Of a stretch of DNA of 64,000 bases, positions 37,987-48,261 are shown one piece after another (positions within the stretch are counted from its first letter, which is position 1; the number at the start of each line of letters is the position of its first letter). The translations under genes were made by a program, and so were the position numbers. Origin of the DNA: Mycobacterium parmense (GTDB lineage: Bacteria; Actinomycetota; Actinomycetes; Mycobacteriales; Mycobacteriaceae); contig NZ_AP022614.1 in assembly GCF_010730575.1 (NCBI RefSeq), positions 5,022,001 to 5,086,000 of the forward strand, given 5' to 3'. Below the pieces are notes generated by a model. That model was not told the DNA's origin, ran no database searches, and saw nothing but the letters and a program-made list of their open reading frames with translations.

Positions 37987-40184
37987 GCCTGTTCCTCGGG
38001 TGCGCTGGTTCCTGTGGCAGTGTCGATGCTGGTGATGACCTGGACGGCGCGGTCGTAGTCGGCCTGCAGACGAGCGCGTTCGGCGGTTCGGGTTTTGCCG
38101 AGTTGGCCGAGGAAGGTTTTGGTGCGTTCGGCGTGCTCGGCCCAGACGGGCCGGTGGTGCTGGTGGTGGGTGGCCTGCGGGCAGCGTGCGGAGTCACACA
38201 TGCCGATCATCGGCCGGTCCGCGGTCAGGGTGCCTGCAAGTTTCAGGCAGAGCGCGCGGGAGGGGTCGGTGAACCAGCAGTAGTTCGCTGGGCCGAGGTG
38301 CAGCGCCGTGGCGCGTTTGGACAGCAGGTTGAGGATGTCGCGGTCGTTGCGCTGGATCTTCGGCGCCGCAGTGGCTTTGGTGTTCGGGTCGGTGTCGATG
38401 GTGGCGAAGAATTCGGTCAGGCTGCGGGCGCCGGGTCCGGCGGGCAGGATGCCTTGCTGGTAGTTGCGGAACTCGGCCAGCACGAGCTTGAGTATGTGGT
38501 CGGCCTCGAGCTTGTTGACCTCGGCCAGCAACTCTGCTTGAGCGCCGCCCGGTCGAGCCGCGTAGCCTTCCGTTGTCGCCGCGGCGATATGTTTGAGGTG
38601 CAGTTTTGCGGCGAGGACACCGCCAGGCCGGTAAGCCATCTCCAGGGCAACCGTTCTTCTGAGCATACGCAGTGCTACTGGTTCGTCGGGGATCGGGACG
38701 AGTCCGAGACGGGCTCCGGCCGGGGAATTCACCCAGGCGCGGAACCAGAGGTAGCGGACTCGGAAGCTGAACCGGGACAGCAGGAGAACACCGTCACGCG
38801 GGTCGTCGTGGAGCTGCTCGATGAGTTCGATCGCGCGGTGGACCGGTTCGATGACGACCCATTCGTCGTCGGTGCCGCCGAGGCCCTGACCTTTGATGAT
38901 TTTGCTGGCGATGCGATAGCACTTCAGGCCGGAGATCGGTTCCTCGACCCGGCGGCAGCCGACCCGCAGTTCCATCAGCTCACTGGCCCGCATTCCGGAC
39001 GCGCCAGCCAGGACAACGATCGCTGCGGTGCGGGCGATGCCGACCATGGCGACCGCTTCGGACCGGTGCACTGGCAGTGTCCAAGGCAGCAAGGTCGCAC
39101 CATCGGCGGCCGGGACTTCGGCGGCGTTGCGGCCGAAGATCTTCTCGACTCCGACGGTGTTGAGGGTGTCGATCAGCGGTTTGCGCAGTGTGGGCATCCA
39201 TTTCGCCCAGAACTGGACGTATCCGGCCTGCCGCGCCAGGGTCCCGGTGGAGACCGGCAGCAGCGGGTCGTTCGCGTCCCAGCCAGCCTTGAGTCTGCGG
39301 TTGACGTCGTGTTCTTCGAGCATCGGCAGCGGTGTGTCGGTCGCCCTGTGGTCGGCCAGCAGCATCGTGATGTCGCTGACCATCGCCGGGGAGCCGTGAC
39401 GAAGCCCGGGGGCTCCGGTAGCCCAGACACGGTCGATCTTGCGGATCTGCTCGTTCAGCTCGACAACGTGCGGGCCGAGGATCTGCACCAGGTGCAGGGC
39501 CGCGGCCAGCATCGGCTGCAGCACTTCGGCAGGAACGGCAGGTGTCTTGTTTCCGTCGCGACCAGAAGGCATTTCGGCGACCGCGGATGCTGTTGCGCCG
39601 CCCCAGGGGCGCAGATCGGCCGGAACCCGGTCGGCGGTGAACAGGTCACGGTAGTCGACCAGATCGACGATCATCTGCGCGGCTGCGCGCCGGACGCCTG
39701 GGCTCTGCTCGCCAACGATGACGCCGTCGGGGTCGATCACGTAGCGTCGGAACGCCAGGTATTCCTCGCAGAGGTGGGTGTCGAGCTCGGTGAGGGCAGT
39801 GATGCCCCGCTGATCGAGCCAGCCGAAGAACTTGCCGGCCTCGTAGAGGCGGCTGTAGCAGCTGGTCAGATGCAGTGGGGTGCGGTAGGCGCGTGGCAGA
39901 CGGACCACGGCATTGTGATTCGGGGCCAGCAGCGCCAGGATCAGCTCCTTGGCGACCAGCCGCCAGCGGGTGTCGGTGATGGTGGTGAAGTCGAATCGGC
40001 GTCGGTAAAGGGCCATTTGGACCGGGAGCCCGACCACGTCGGTGAAATCCCACAGGTCGTCGTCGAATACCGGTCGTGGCGTGCCGCCCGGCAGCGTGAG
40101 CCCGGCGTCGCGGCAGATGTCCGCGCCGGTGAACGGCGACCGTGGTTGAACGCCGGGTGCTGCGGTCGCGATTGTGCTCGTCAT
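37983..40184 (-). CDS. Tn-B third tyrosine recombinase-like protein
   Basis: 733-aa protein; the frame opens at 40451, but the ATG at 40184 overlaps the preceding stop (ATGA) and begins MTSTIATAAPG. Box I is visible as ASGMRASELMEL; the Box II-like region is RMLRRTVALEMA, lacking the usual His-x-x-Arg-His; Box III-like is LKHIAAATTEGY with a candidate nucleophile Tyr. A Cys/His pair near the C-terminus (CDSARCPQATHHQHH) may bind metal. The active site is partly diverged, so it may be a structural partner in the trio. Confidence 0.78.
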   Translation of the reverse strand: MTSTIATAAPGVQPRSPFTGADICRDAGLTLPGGTPRPVFDDDLWDFTDVVGLPVQMALYRRRFDFTTITDTRWRLVAKELILALLAPNHNAVVRLPRAYRTPLHLTSCYSRLYEAGKFFGWLDQRGITALTELDTHLCEEYLAFRRYVIDPDGVIVGEQSPGVRRAAAQMIVDLVDYRDLFTADRVPADLRPWGGATASAVAEMPSGRDGNKTPAVPAEVLQPMLAAALHLVQILGPHVVELNEQIRKIDRVWATGAPGLRHGSPAMVSDITMLLADHRATDTPLPMLEEHDVNRRLKAGWDANDPLLPVSTGTLARQAGYVQFWAKWMPTLRKPLIDTLNTVGVEKIFGRNAAEVPAADGATLLPWTLPVHRSEAVAMVGIARTAAIVVLAGASGMRASELMELRVGCRRVEEPISGLKCYRIASKIIKGQGLGGTDDEWVVIEPVHRAIELIEQLHDDPRDGVLLLSRFSFRVRYLWFRAWVNSPAGARLGLVPIPDEPVALRMLRRTVALEMAYRPGGVLAAKLHLKHIAAATTEGYAARPGGAQAELLAEVNKLEADHILKLVLAEFRNYQQGILPAGPGARSLTEFFATIDTDPNTKATAAPKIQRNDRDILNLLSKRATALHLGPANYCWFTDPSRALCLKLAGTLTADRPMIGMCDSARCPQATHHQHHRPVWAEHAERTKTFLGQLGKTRTAERARLQADYDRAVQVITSIDTATGTSAPEEQA

Positions 40185-41908
40185 GCGGTGCGTTCCTCTG
40201 GGCGCAAGGGGATTTCGTCGTCGCTGTCGGTGACGCGTGCGGCTGCGACAGCGAGTTCGGCGGGGTCGAAGCGGTCGAGGATCTGGTCGATCCGGGCGGC
40301 GTAGGGGCCGAAGACGGTCATGAAGTGGGCGGCGGGCATCTGCTGCCACTGGCGCGAGAAGAATGCCTTGAGCCGCAGCAGGTTCACTGCGTGCCGCGGA
40401 GCGAACACCGCCAGCGGGCAGAGCAGGCAGACCCAGGGACGTGCCGGGCATGGTTTGCCTGCCGGCCCGTGTAACCCGGCCAGCTGATCGGCGCAGGCTG
40501 CGGTGAACACATCCCGCGCGCCACCGACCAGCTCGGCGAGCACGCCTTCGTCGAGCTTCATCACCGCCAGCAGCTGCGGGTAACCCTCGGCGAGCGCCGC
40601 CGCGTCTTCCTCGGTGATCACGGCCGGAGGGTGCGCGCGGCGGAGGATGTCGTGCTGGGCGTCGGCGATGATCGTCTCGACGGCGTGGCGTTGACCGGGA
40701 GTCGTCGCCGACAGGTAGTGGTCACCCTCGACCGCGGGCGTGTGGTTCGGGTCGATCGTGGCGCGCGCATTCCCGGTCCAGGACTTCTTGTCCCGCATCG
40801 CGTGATGGGTGGTGCGGATGCGGGACCGGTGCAGTTTCATCGGCTGACCGTCGTCGCCGACGATGCCATGGCGGCGCATCCACCGGCCAATCGCGGACCG
40901 GTTCACGTCATCGAGGCGGCGGGAGTAGCCGGGCTGGCTCATCCCCAACCACAGCGTGGTGCGCTCGTCCGGCGGCACGAAGCTGCGCAACAGCGCCGAG
41001 TGCGCCAGCCACTGCTCGAGCAACCGCACCGCCGGCCGCGGCAACGTCGCGCTCTCGGCGGCGGTGCGCCGTTTGATATAGGACAGCAGAACAGTCGAAT
41101 CCCCGGCCCAGTCGATGTCCCCGATGTCCAAGTCGGCGATGCCGTCGGGGACGATGCCGGAATAGATCCCGAACAGCAGCCGGTAGGCGATCACGACCTC
41201 GAGATGCGGGAACATCGCCAGCGCAGCCTCGTGGAAGACAGCGATGACTCCTCGATGACGGAAAACGTTGATGGACATGCCAATTTCCTCAGCAGCTTCG
41301 CTGCTGCCAAGCGGGCCGAGTGTCGACAACAGCCAGCAGAAGTTCTGATGAGTCCACGCACCCGTGCCCGGATGCCGCCCTCCGGCGGCGGACGCCAGCG
41401 CGCGCCGATGTGCCGCGTAGGAGTCGTCGACCTGCTGTCGGCAGGCCATGGTCAGCCGCTGCCATGCGCCCTCGGAATAGGGCGGCAACGGGCGCCGATT
41501 GCGCTGAATGTTGAAGTGCCGCCCTGCGGCCAGCTCCAGCACCCCCTCGCCGAGACGGCCGCCGGATCGCGCATAACCTTCCACCAAGTACCGAGTCAGC
41601 GCCTCCAGCCAGTTCGGGCCCGCCATCCAGAACTGCGCCAGCTGTCCGCGCCGCAGATCGCCGACACCGCCGGTGAAACCCTGATCAGAAAGTGTTCGCA
41701 CCATCCTGTGCAACCCACGCACGTACTGGTCGACGGTGCCAGCAGTATCGACGCTGCCGTGAGGATGGATCAGCTCCACCAACCCGGTGGCCAGATCACG
41801 CACCAACCCGGGGTTCGGCAACCCCGTGAGATCGAATGCAGCTCTGCTGCCGTCGCTGAACACGCAGGCCAAACGCAGCGGATCATCGAGCACCGTCGTC
41901 GGCATCAC
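40181..41908 (-). CDS. Tn-B second tyrosine recombinase-like protein
   Basis: 575-aa protein, ATG start overlapping the first recombinase stop. Recombinase-like features: GIYSGIVPDGIADLDIGDIDW in the Box I region without the usual Arg, K-L-H-R-S-R-I-R-T-T-H around Box II, and a C-terminal Cys cluster (CPARPWVCLLCPLAVF). The catalytic residues are not all recognisable. It is the middle gene of the trio, analogous to TnpB/RitB. Confidence 0.76.
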   Translation of the reverse strand: MMPTTVLDDPLRLACVFSDGSRAAFDLTGLPNPGLVRDLATGLVELIHPHGSVDTAGTVDQYVRGLHRMVRTLSDQGFTGGVGDLRRGQLAQFWMAGPNWLEALTRYLVEGYARSGGRLGEGVLELAAGRHFNIQRNRRPLPPYSEGAWQRLTMACRQQVDDSYAAHRRALASAAGGRHPGTGAWTHQNFCWLLSTLGPLGSSEAAEEIGMSINVFRHRGVIAVFHEAALAMFPHLEVVIAYRLLFGIYSGIVPDGIADLDIGDIDWAGDSTVLLSYIKRRTAAESATLPRPAVRLLEQWLAHSALLRSFVPPDERTTLWLGMSQPGYSRRLDDVNRSAIGRWMRRHGIVGDDGQPMKLHRSRIRTTHHAMRDKKSWTGNARATIDPNHTPAVEGDHYLSATTPGQRHAVETIIADAQHDILRRAHPPAVITEEDAAALAEGYPQLLAVMKLDEGVLAELVGGARDVFTAACADQLAGLHGPAGKPCPARPWVCLLCPLAVFAPRHAVNLLRLKAFFSRQWQQMPAAHFMTVFGPYAARIDQILDRFDPAELAVAAARVTDSDDEIPLRPEERTA

Positions 41909-43398
41909 AGCTCCTCTTCGGTGTCGTCGTCGAACTCGGCGTCGGCTTCCCGCTGTGCGGCGGTATCCTCGGTGAGTCCCGCTGCGGCTCCGGCGGTTTC
42001 GTAGGCTTGCCGGTAAATCCGCGTCGTATCAAGACGTTTCAGGTATTTCTCGGTCGTCAGAACCGTGGAATGCCCGAGCAAATCGCGCAGCACCAGCAGC
42101 GGGTCGGCCTTGGTCAGGTAGAACACCAGCGCTGCGTCGGCGTCGGTGTCGCATACCAGCTTCGCTGCCTGTCGGTAATAGCCGGTCACCAGATATTCCA
42201 GCGTCTGCATCGAGAACGAGTGGCGGAGTCGGTGCGGGTGGACGTGCGGGAACCGTGGTTCGAACCGTGCGCGGATCCGGTCGGAGGTGCGTTCGAACAC
42301 CGTCGCCCACGCCGTGAACGGGCCACCATCACCCTTCACCGCTAGCAGGCACGACCCGCCCTCGGGTGCCACCAGCCGCCGTCGCTCGGCCGGGGTGAGC
42401 GACTCCCAGGACCGGCGGACGCCGTTGATCCGGCCGCCACGGGCGTCCGGTTCGGTGACCTGCAGCGGTTCGCCCCGGCGTCGTGGTGGCCGCCAGGCCG
42501 ATCCGTCGGTGACGGCAGCGCGGTCGAGCTGCAGGTAGTCGTGCAGCCCGGCCAAGGCGTCGTAGGAGATCCAGGTGGTTCTGAACTTGCGGCCCTTGGT
42601 GATTCCCGCAGGCACCGGAAACGGGATCGGGATCACCGTCGGCGCCGGCGGCAGAGCCGGGATTTCCCACGGCAGCAGATGTGTGAACTCGCCCAGCCGC
42701 AACCCGGTCGCCAGCGCGAGGTCCCCGATCGCGGCGTTGCGGGTCATCTCCCGGCCCGCGAACCCGGTGTCGCGGGTGCCATCCGGCGCCAAACCGCGCA
42801 ACCCCTTCCGGAACAGGTCGGTGAAGTCCGGCTCCAAATACTTGATGGTCACATGCGGTTTCGGGGTGCGGCGCACCGCCAAGTTCACCCGGACATCGCG
42901 GCCGGTGCCGGCGAAGACCGCTCGCGCGGATCGGTAGGTGAACGGCTCCGCCTCGGCGTATCCCTCGTCCATCGCCCACCGGTAGAACAGCGACAGGATG
43001 CTCATGTGCTGCGCCCACGTGGTCGCCGCGAATCTCGCCCGGATTGCTCCGGCGGCGCGGTGCTCGGCGTATCGGCTCAGCCCTGCCTTGAGCCGGTCTC
43101 GCGAATCGAACAGGCCCACACCGTGTTCGGCGAGGAATTCCGTCCATTCCTTGACCGCCCGCGCGTAGTTCTCCCACGAACTCGGCGCCGGAGCCCCGCT
43201 GGCCGGAAGCAGCCGCAACCACCGATTGATCACCGTCGTCGGCCGCGGCACGGCCGGGCCGTCCTCGAACAGCAAGTCGTCATCGATCAGCACCGGCATC
43301 CCCTCTGGGATCACCGGCCGGTGCTCGACACCCCAGGACTGCCAGCCCTGCGACGAGAAAAAGCTCAAGATCACGACTGGAGACCATACAAACACCAC
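41905..43398 (-). CDS. Tn-B first tyrosine recombinase
   Basis: Tyrosine recombinase of up to 497 aa with a full catalytic set: Box I TGLRLGEF, Box II HPHRLRHSF, Box III LLGHST, and nucleophile Tyr in TTEKYLKRL. The start is uncertain: the frame begins at 43398, but GTG 43374 or ATG 43299 (MPVLIDDD) are possible. First gene of the Tn-B operon; the right inverted repeat lies about 70 bases upstream. Confidence 0.85.
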   Translation of the reverse strand: MVFVWSPVVILSFFSSQGWQSWGVEHRPVIPEGMPVLIDDDLLFEDGPAVPRPTTVINRWLRLLPASGAPAPSSWENYARAVKEWTEFLAEHGVGLFDSRDRLKAGLSRYAEHRAAGAIRARFAATTWAQHMSILSLFYRWAMDEGYAEAEPFTYRSARAVFAGTGRDVRVNLAVRRTPKPHVTIKYLEPDFTDLFRKGLRGLAPDGTRDTGFAGREMTRNAAIGDLALATGLRLGEFTHLLPWEIPALPPAPTVIPIPFPVPAGITKGRKFRTTWISYDALAGLHDYLQLDRAAVTDGSAWRPPRRRGEPLQVTEPDARGGRINGVRRSWESLTPAERRRLVAPEGGSCLLAVKGDGGPFTAWATVFERTSDRIRARFEPRFPHVHPHRLRHSFSMQTLEYLVTGYYRQAAKLVCDTDADAALVFYLTKADPLLVLRDLLGHSTVLTTEKYLKRLDTTRIYRQAYETAGAAAGLTEDTAAQREADAEFDDDTEEEL

Positions 43399-43477
43399 AC
43401 GGCCTCACCAAAGCAGAAACGCCGAGCACGCCCGGGCCTTTCAGGCCAATCGCAACACGGGAACTAAGCGGGGACAA

Positions 43478-45313
43478 TGTGCCGGTAGGCGTAGGGCACG
43501 ATCTTGGTCATGTCAAACTCGACTCCATCGCGGGTGCGCAGTGTCGGCAGGTCGGCCACCCAGTCGCGGTGGCGCGCCTGCAGGGTGGTTCTGCTGATTG
43601 CCTTGTGCCCGTCGGGATTTCGATAGGGCGTGGGCAGCAGCTTCAGCTTCGCGGCCAGGGTGTGGGGGAAGCGTTGACGGATTCGTTGTTGTTGGCCGGT
43701 GATCACCGCGGCGGTGGCCGTGCTGATCGGCAGCCGTCGGCCGAGCCGGTTGGCTTTGATGTTGTCGTAGACCAGTACGTCGCCGCCGTCTTTGTCGCGG
43801 GCCAGGCAATCCAGCGGCAGATTGAGGATGTCCTCGGGGCGGCGGCCGGTGTCGATGCCGATCTGGGTGGCGACCCTGACCTCGACGGGTTCGAGGGAGT
43901 CGAGGTTGGCGCACAGGACGGCCATGATCTCCGGTGGCAGGCATCGGCCGGGCTCGCCGCGTTCGGGGTCGGCGGGGATGTCGGCGCGTTCGATGGCGCA
44001 GTCGCCGGGCAACCCGGCCGCCGGCCGTCCGGTTCTCGTCAGCCCCAGGGATCGGATCCCGGCCAACACCTGCCGCATGTCACGGCAGATCATGTTGCGG
44101 CGGTAGCGACCGATCTGGCCGGTGAACTCCAGATGGCCGAGCCGGTTGAGGAATCCCTCCAAGTCGGTCCGGCCCAGCGCGGTCGGGTCAAGCCCGTGAT
44201 CGGGTCGGCGATGCAAGTGCTCGGACAGCAGCCCGATGCTGTTGATCTTGCCGCGAACGCGAGAGGCGCCGCTGCCGCGGTGCTGGGGCAGTTGCTCGGC
44301 AGCCCACCGCTTCGCGGCCCCGGCCAGCCAGGGCTGGGTGATCTTGGTGAACGACAGCGTGCCGGGGTACCGAAGATCGCCAGATCCCAGCGGTCCTTAT
44401 CCTGCTCGACACCCGGATCGGCCAACACGCGGCGGGCGTCGCGGGCGAACGAGGCCAGCACCGAGCGTGCACGCTTGCCGGGAGCCAGGCCCGGATCGCA
44501 GTCGTGGATCGAGCCGACCTGGTGGCGACGCAGCGTGTCGCAGACCGCTCGCAGCACAACGTCGGTGAGCCGCAAGCCATCCCTAACACGGGTCTGCAAG
44601 CCCGTCAGCACTTCCACAACTACCAGGGAAGGCAGCGCCCGCAGGTTGACCTGCCCCGGCTCGGCCACGCCCGATTCCCGGACCCGCCACCACTGTTCAT
44701 CGAGTTCGGCATGCTCTTGCTGGTCCACGCTCCATCGCTGATAGTGGGTCGTGCAGTAGCCGATCGCGCCGTCGGCCGTGCGGGTGCACGCCGGCACCAG
44801 GCATGCCGGCAGCGGCGGCCTTGGCCGCACTCGCGGATCGCTCACGAACTGTTCCAGCGAGATCGGGATGCGCCTGCCCCGGAACTGTTGGGCGTGCGGT
44901 TCACACATCACCGCGTCCCGCACCGTCGGCGTGCACCGGCACTGCGGGACGGCGCAGCGTTCCGCGGGAACCGGTGCGGCGGGCAGGCTTTCGGCAGCGG
45001 CGATGTCCTCGACGCTCATGCCCATGCCGGTCAGCCTGGTGAAACATCGGTGGCAGATCTCGGGGGCGTCGTTGTGGACGGTTCCGACGCATCGTTCCAC
45101 CCGGCACACCTTCCGGCCGAGCAGCCGATGCTGCGCGGGCAAGTACAGCACCCGGGTCACCGGATCCCATCCGGCCTCGTCAAGCAGTCCTTGGTCCAGC
45201 GCCCTGGCCAGGTGCGTGGCCGCGCCACTCAGGGCGGCCCCGTCCAACACATGCGCGAACTTGCAGGATTCCTCATCGCCCGGGATCGTCCTGGCCGACG
45301 TCACGGCGGTCAC
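43478..45313 (-). pseudogene. tnpB: Tn-A tnpB, N-terminal part, frameshifted
   Basis: Starts at ATG 45313 overlapping the tnpA stop. The N-terminal part has Cys/His metal sites (CRVERC, CAVPQC, CLVPAC). Near 44370 a one-base loss shifts the frame (DRWDLAIFG, then YPGTLSFTK in another frame). The second frame runs on through D-T-G-R-R-P-E-D (Box I) to P-Y-A-Y-R-H, where Tn-B interrupts Box II. The continuation is at 37374-36707. It is broken twice, so Tn-A cannot move by itself. Confidence 0.86.
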
Positions 45314-46489
45314 CGGCTCGCTCCGGTCTGTTCGCGGGGGCTGGGCACCGCGTCCACCGCGGCCCGCAGTCGAGATGCGTCCGGATGCAGGTAGATCTGG
45401 GACGAGGAGACAGCCGCGTGTCCGAGCAAATCAGCGACCACGTCGATACCGGCCCCGGCGTCGACGACGTTGCTGCCGTAGGCGTGTCGCAGCTGGTGCG
45501 GGCGGACCGGGGTGTCCAATCCGGCCCGGCGGGAGACCGCTGCCATCAGCTCGCCGATCGCGTCGGGCCGCATCGGCGCGCCGACGCGGCCGCGGAACAG
45601 GTTGACGAACACGAAATCACTACCCGCCGCGGCCGGAACTCGCATGCGCTCGAACTCGTAGACGTCGAATGCTTGCACGACAAGGAAATCCAGCGGCACC
45701 ACCCGCTGTCGGCGCGATTTGGCCCACGCCCCGTTCGGGTTGTCGTCTCGGCGCACCACATGCAGATGCGCCCGAGCGACCTCGCATCCCAACCGGCGCG
45801 AATCCACCAGCAGGTGCACATCACTGCGCCGCAGCCCGCACACCTCGCCCCGACGCAGCCCGCCCCTGGCCATCAGCAGCACGATCAGCTTGTCCCGCGT
45901 GGACCGGCAGGCCCGCAGCAGCGCGACGATCTGCTCATCGCTGGCCCGATCGATCGTCGTTTCCGGTTCCCGCAACCGGTGCCGGGCCCGCATCCGCCAT
46001 GCCAGGTGGCCATCGTCGTTGCGGGCTTCCGCCGGCAGGTCTCGGTCATCGGCCACCTCGTACAGCATCGACACCAAACCCGCCGAGCCGTTGCCGGTCG
46101 CGACCGCGTGCACCACCATCCCCCGCACCGCGGTGAGCACCCCGTTGATCCGCGATGGGCCCCGCGCCGGGGCGGCCCCCGGACCGGCCAACACCACTCC
46201 CGAAGCGACGTCATCGACGCCCGCTGGCCAGCGGTCCGGCATGGGCCAGCCACGTCATGAACAACGCGAACTGCTCGACACCGGCCTGCCAGGACCGGCC
46301 CGTCCTGGCGCACCAGCGCAGGAACAACGCGATCGCGTGTGCATACGCCTTCGTCGTGGATTCCGCGCCGTCGCGGCCGAACCGCTGATGCCGCAGATAC
46401 TCATCGGCGATGCCGACTACCTGCAGATCCTCATCCAGCACCGTCCAATACCGTTGCCCGGACGGCAAACTCACCGGAAACGCTCGCAT
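45310..46489 (-). pseudogene. tnpA: Tn-A tnpA, frameshifted tyrosine recombinase
   Basis: The N-terminal core-binding part (ATG 46489, MRAFPVSLPSG) runs to W-L-A-H-A-G-P-L and stops at 46211. The catalytic part resumes in the +1 frame from about 46240 (ASGVVLAGPG) and has Box I GGLRRGEV, Box II RPHQLRHAY, Box III LLGHAA and Tyr in SQIYLHP. The shift lies between the two domains. Joined length would be about 390 aa. Confidence 0.84.
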
Positions 46490-46631
46490 GGGCCCTCGCT
46501 TTCAAGTCGACAGTCAGAAACGACTACCAGCCACGAGCACCACACCCACGGAGAAACGCCGCACCGCCCACCAGATCACCCACTACGAGCGACGTCATGC
46601 AACAGGTCGCAGACCCCCGGAGAAGGCTTGC

Positions 46632-47033
46632 GGCGCCAAGAGGCGGTGGGGCTAGACCTGGTGGATCTGAGATCGAATCCAAAGCTACCGTCCTACGGGC
46701 GTTTTGGCGGCGTATTCGTCCGATTCGGAAAAGCGTCCCGCGGTAGTTCGCCGAAGCGACGCGTCGTGCTGACGGTGCCGGAAATGGACTGGATTGTCCA
46801 GGTTTTCGAGTCCTACCTGGAGGAGGTTCGTCCATGCTTTCGAGCGGGCCGGCATCCGGCGTTATGGGTCACCGAACGTTGCGGCCGTCTCTCCAGACGC
46901 GCCGCGAACGAGGCCTTTGTGGCTGCGCGTGACGCCGCGGGGTTGCCGCAGGAGCTGGACCTGCATTCGCTGCGCCAGACCCTACGTCACACACCTGACC
47001 GAATTCGATTACCCGGAGCGCTTCGTGCAAGTT
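46632..47033 (+). pseudogene. Ancestral tyrosine recombinase, middle part
   Basis: Continues the fragment at 35412-36003. It begins R-R-Q-E-A-V-G-L-D-L (end of Box I) and reads to E-L-D-L-H-S-L-R. Box II should read R-H-[ST]-Y-V-T-H, but here CGC CAG ACC C precedes TACGTC: one extra base and a His-to-Gln change, after which the frame for Y-V-T-H-L-T-E-F-D-Y-P-E-R-F-V-Q is shifted. Tn-C starts right after F-V-Q. Confidence 0.84.
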
Positions 47034-47151
47034 CTCTCGAGCCCGCACAGGGGTGTCCACGACGTGCAACACGCACGTGGCGTTGGCGGCGATCTTCGTG
47101 GCGGAGGTGGTTATCTGCAGCGGTCCATCACGCAGATTCCACGGAGGTTTG

Positions 47152-48261
47152 ATGCTTGTGCAACGGGTACTGATGCCCACTTCGTCGCTTGAATCCTGGA
47201 CGGTCCTCGGCGACGGAGGCGGCTCGGTGGAGCCAATCGAGCGCTACCTGGCCTATCTGACCGACATCGAGCGGTCCCCGAACACGGTCAAGGCCTATGC
47301 GCACGACCTGAAGGACTGGTTCGTCTTCCTCGACGCTCGCAGCCTGAACTGGCGCGAGGTCCGATTGGAGGATCTCGGGGAGTTCGTGTCCTGGCTGCGG
47401 CTGCCGCCGGCTGGCCGGGCTGGCGCAGTGGTGCAGTTGCCCTCGGCTGAGCATCACTGCTCTGCGGGAACCGTCAACCGGAAGCTGGCGGCGATCAGCG
47501 GCCTCTACACGTTTCACGCCCGGCACGGAGTCGACCTCGGCGACTTGGTCACTGAACTGCACCCAGGTCGGCGCCGGCGCTCGGGATGGAAGCCGTTCCT
47601 CTACCACCTGAGCAGCGGCCAGCCGGAGCGGCGGCGCACGATCAAGCTCCGGACCCCGCGTCAGCATCCGACCATTCTGACCGCCGGTCAGGTGCAGGCG
47701 ATCCTAGATGCCTGCATCCACCTGCGGGATCGCTTGTTGTGGGCGTTGTTGTGGGACACAGGGATTCGGATTGGTGAAGCGCTAGGTCTGCGTCACGAGG
47801 ACGTGGCCGCTGCCGAGGGTGAGTTGACGGTCGCGCCGCGATCCAACGACAACAGGGCGCGCGCCAAGTCGGCGACACCGCGCACCATCCCGATCAGCCC
47901 GCAGCTCATCCGCCTCTACGCCGACTACCTGCACGACGAATACGGCGATCTGGACTCCGACTACGTGTTCGTCAACCTCTGGGGCGAACCGTTCGGGCAC
48001 CCGTGGGGCTATCCCGCGGTCTACGACCTGGTGTTGCGGCTGCGCCGGAGCACCGGCATCGACTTCGATCCCCACTGGTATCGGCACACCTACGCCACGC
48101 GTTTGCTCCGCCAGAACACCCCGATCGAGGTCGTCAGCACGCTGCTGGGGCACTCCTCGATCGCGACCACGATGGACATTTACGGGCATCTGTCCGTCGA
48201 GGACGCCCGCCGGGCTCTGGAGGCGGCCGGCTTCCTGACCGGGCAGGAGGTGCAGTGGTGA
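47152..48261 (+). CDS. tnpA: Tn-C TnpA tyrosine recombinase
   Basis: 369-aa tyrosine recombinase with no frameshift. ATG 47152 follows GGAGG by four bases; a later ATG at 47173 is possible. Core-binding domain, then Box I DTGIRIGEALGL, Box II HWYRHTYA, Box III LLGHSS and nucleophile Tyr in MDIYGHLS. The stop overlaps the tnpB GTG. Closest in layout to Tn554 TnpA. Confidence 0.88.
   Translation: MLVQRVLMPTSSLESWTVLGDGGGSVEPIERYLAYLTDIERSPNTVKAYAHDLKDWFVFLDARSLNWREVRLEDLGEFVSWLRLPPAGRAGAVVQLPSAEHHCSAGTVNRKLAAISGLYTFHARHGVDLGDLVTELHPGRRRRSGWKPFLYHLSSGQPERRRTIKLRTPRQHPTILTAGQVQAILDACIHLRDRLLWALLWDTGIRIGEALGLRHEDVAAAEGELTVAPRSNDNRARAKSATPRTIPISPQLIRLYADYLHDEYGDLDSDYVFVNLWGEPFGHPWGYPAVYDLVLRLRRSTGIDFDPHWYRHTYATRLLRQNTPIEVVSTLLGHSSIATTMDIYGHLSVEDARRALEAAGFLTGQEVQW

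Larger units (their letters stand above)
37375..43477. mobile_element. Tn-B: RIT-like trio-recombinase transposon, apparently complete
   Basis: 6.1-kb element inserted in Tn-A tnpB. Terminal inverted repeats are TTGTCTCCGC (37375-37384) and the complement of TTGTCCCCGC (43468-43477), 9 of 10 matching. It carries three tyrosine recombinase genes and one HTH/coiled-coil accessory gene, all on the minus strand with four-base overlaps and no visible frameshift. It is the only one of the four nested elements with no broken gene, so it is probably the youngest in its nest. Confidence 0.82.
36004..46623. mobile_element. Tn-A: Tn554-like tyrosine-recombinase transposon (carries Tn-B)
   Basis: Element inserted in the ancestral integrase. 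The ends have a 9-bp perfect inverted repeat (TCTCCGGGG at 36004-36012, its complement at 46615-46623), flanked by related core sequences GGGCTGC and GGCTTGC. TGCAACAGGT occurs as a subterminal direct repeat (36084 and 46598). Genes are on the minus strand: tnpA (frameshifted), tnpB (frameshifted and split by Tn-B), tnpC. Without Tn-B it is about 4.5 kb. The boundaries are read from protein continuity and the repeats. Confidence 0.8.

Noticed and set aside
38103..40304. 733-codon open frame on the plus strand opposite the third Tn-B recombinase
   Set aside because: It is the mirror of a high-GC coding sequence; the minus-strand protein has recombinase features and start-stop overlaps with its neighbours.
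40631..44741. Long plus-strand frames opposite Tn-B and Tn-A genes
   Set aside because: Compositionally odd, with no recognised motifs; the opposite strand carries recombinases in a coupled operon.
47041..47151. Resemblance of a translated stretch (S-T-T-C-N-T-H-V) to the integrase C-terminus
   Set aside because: It lies inside the left end of Tn-C; the better C-terminal match with Box III and Tyr is at 55318-55451.
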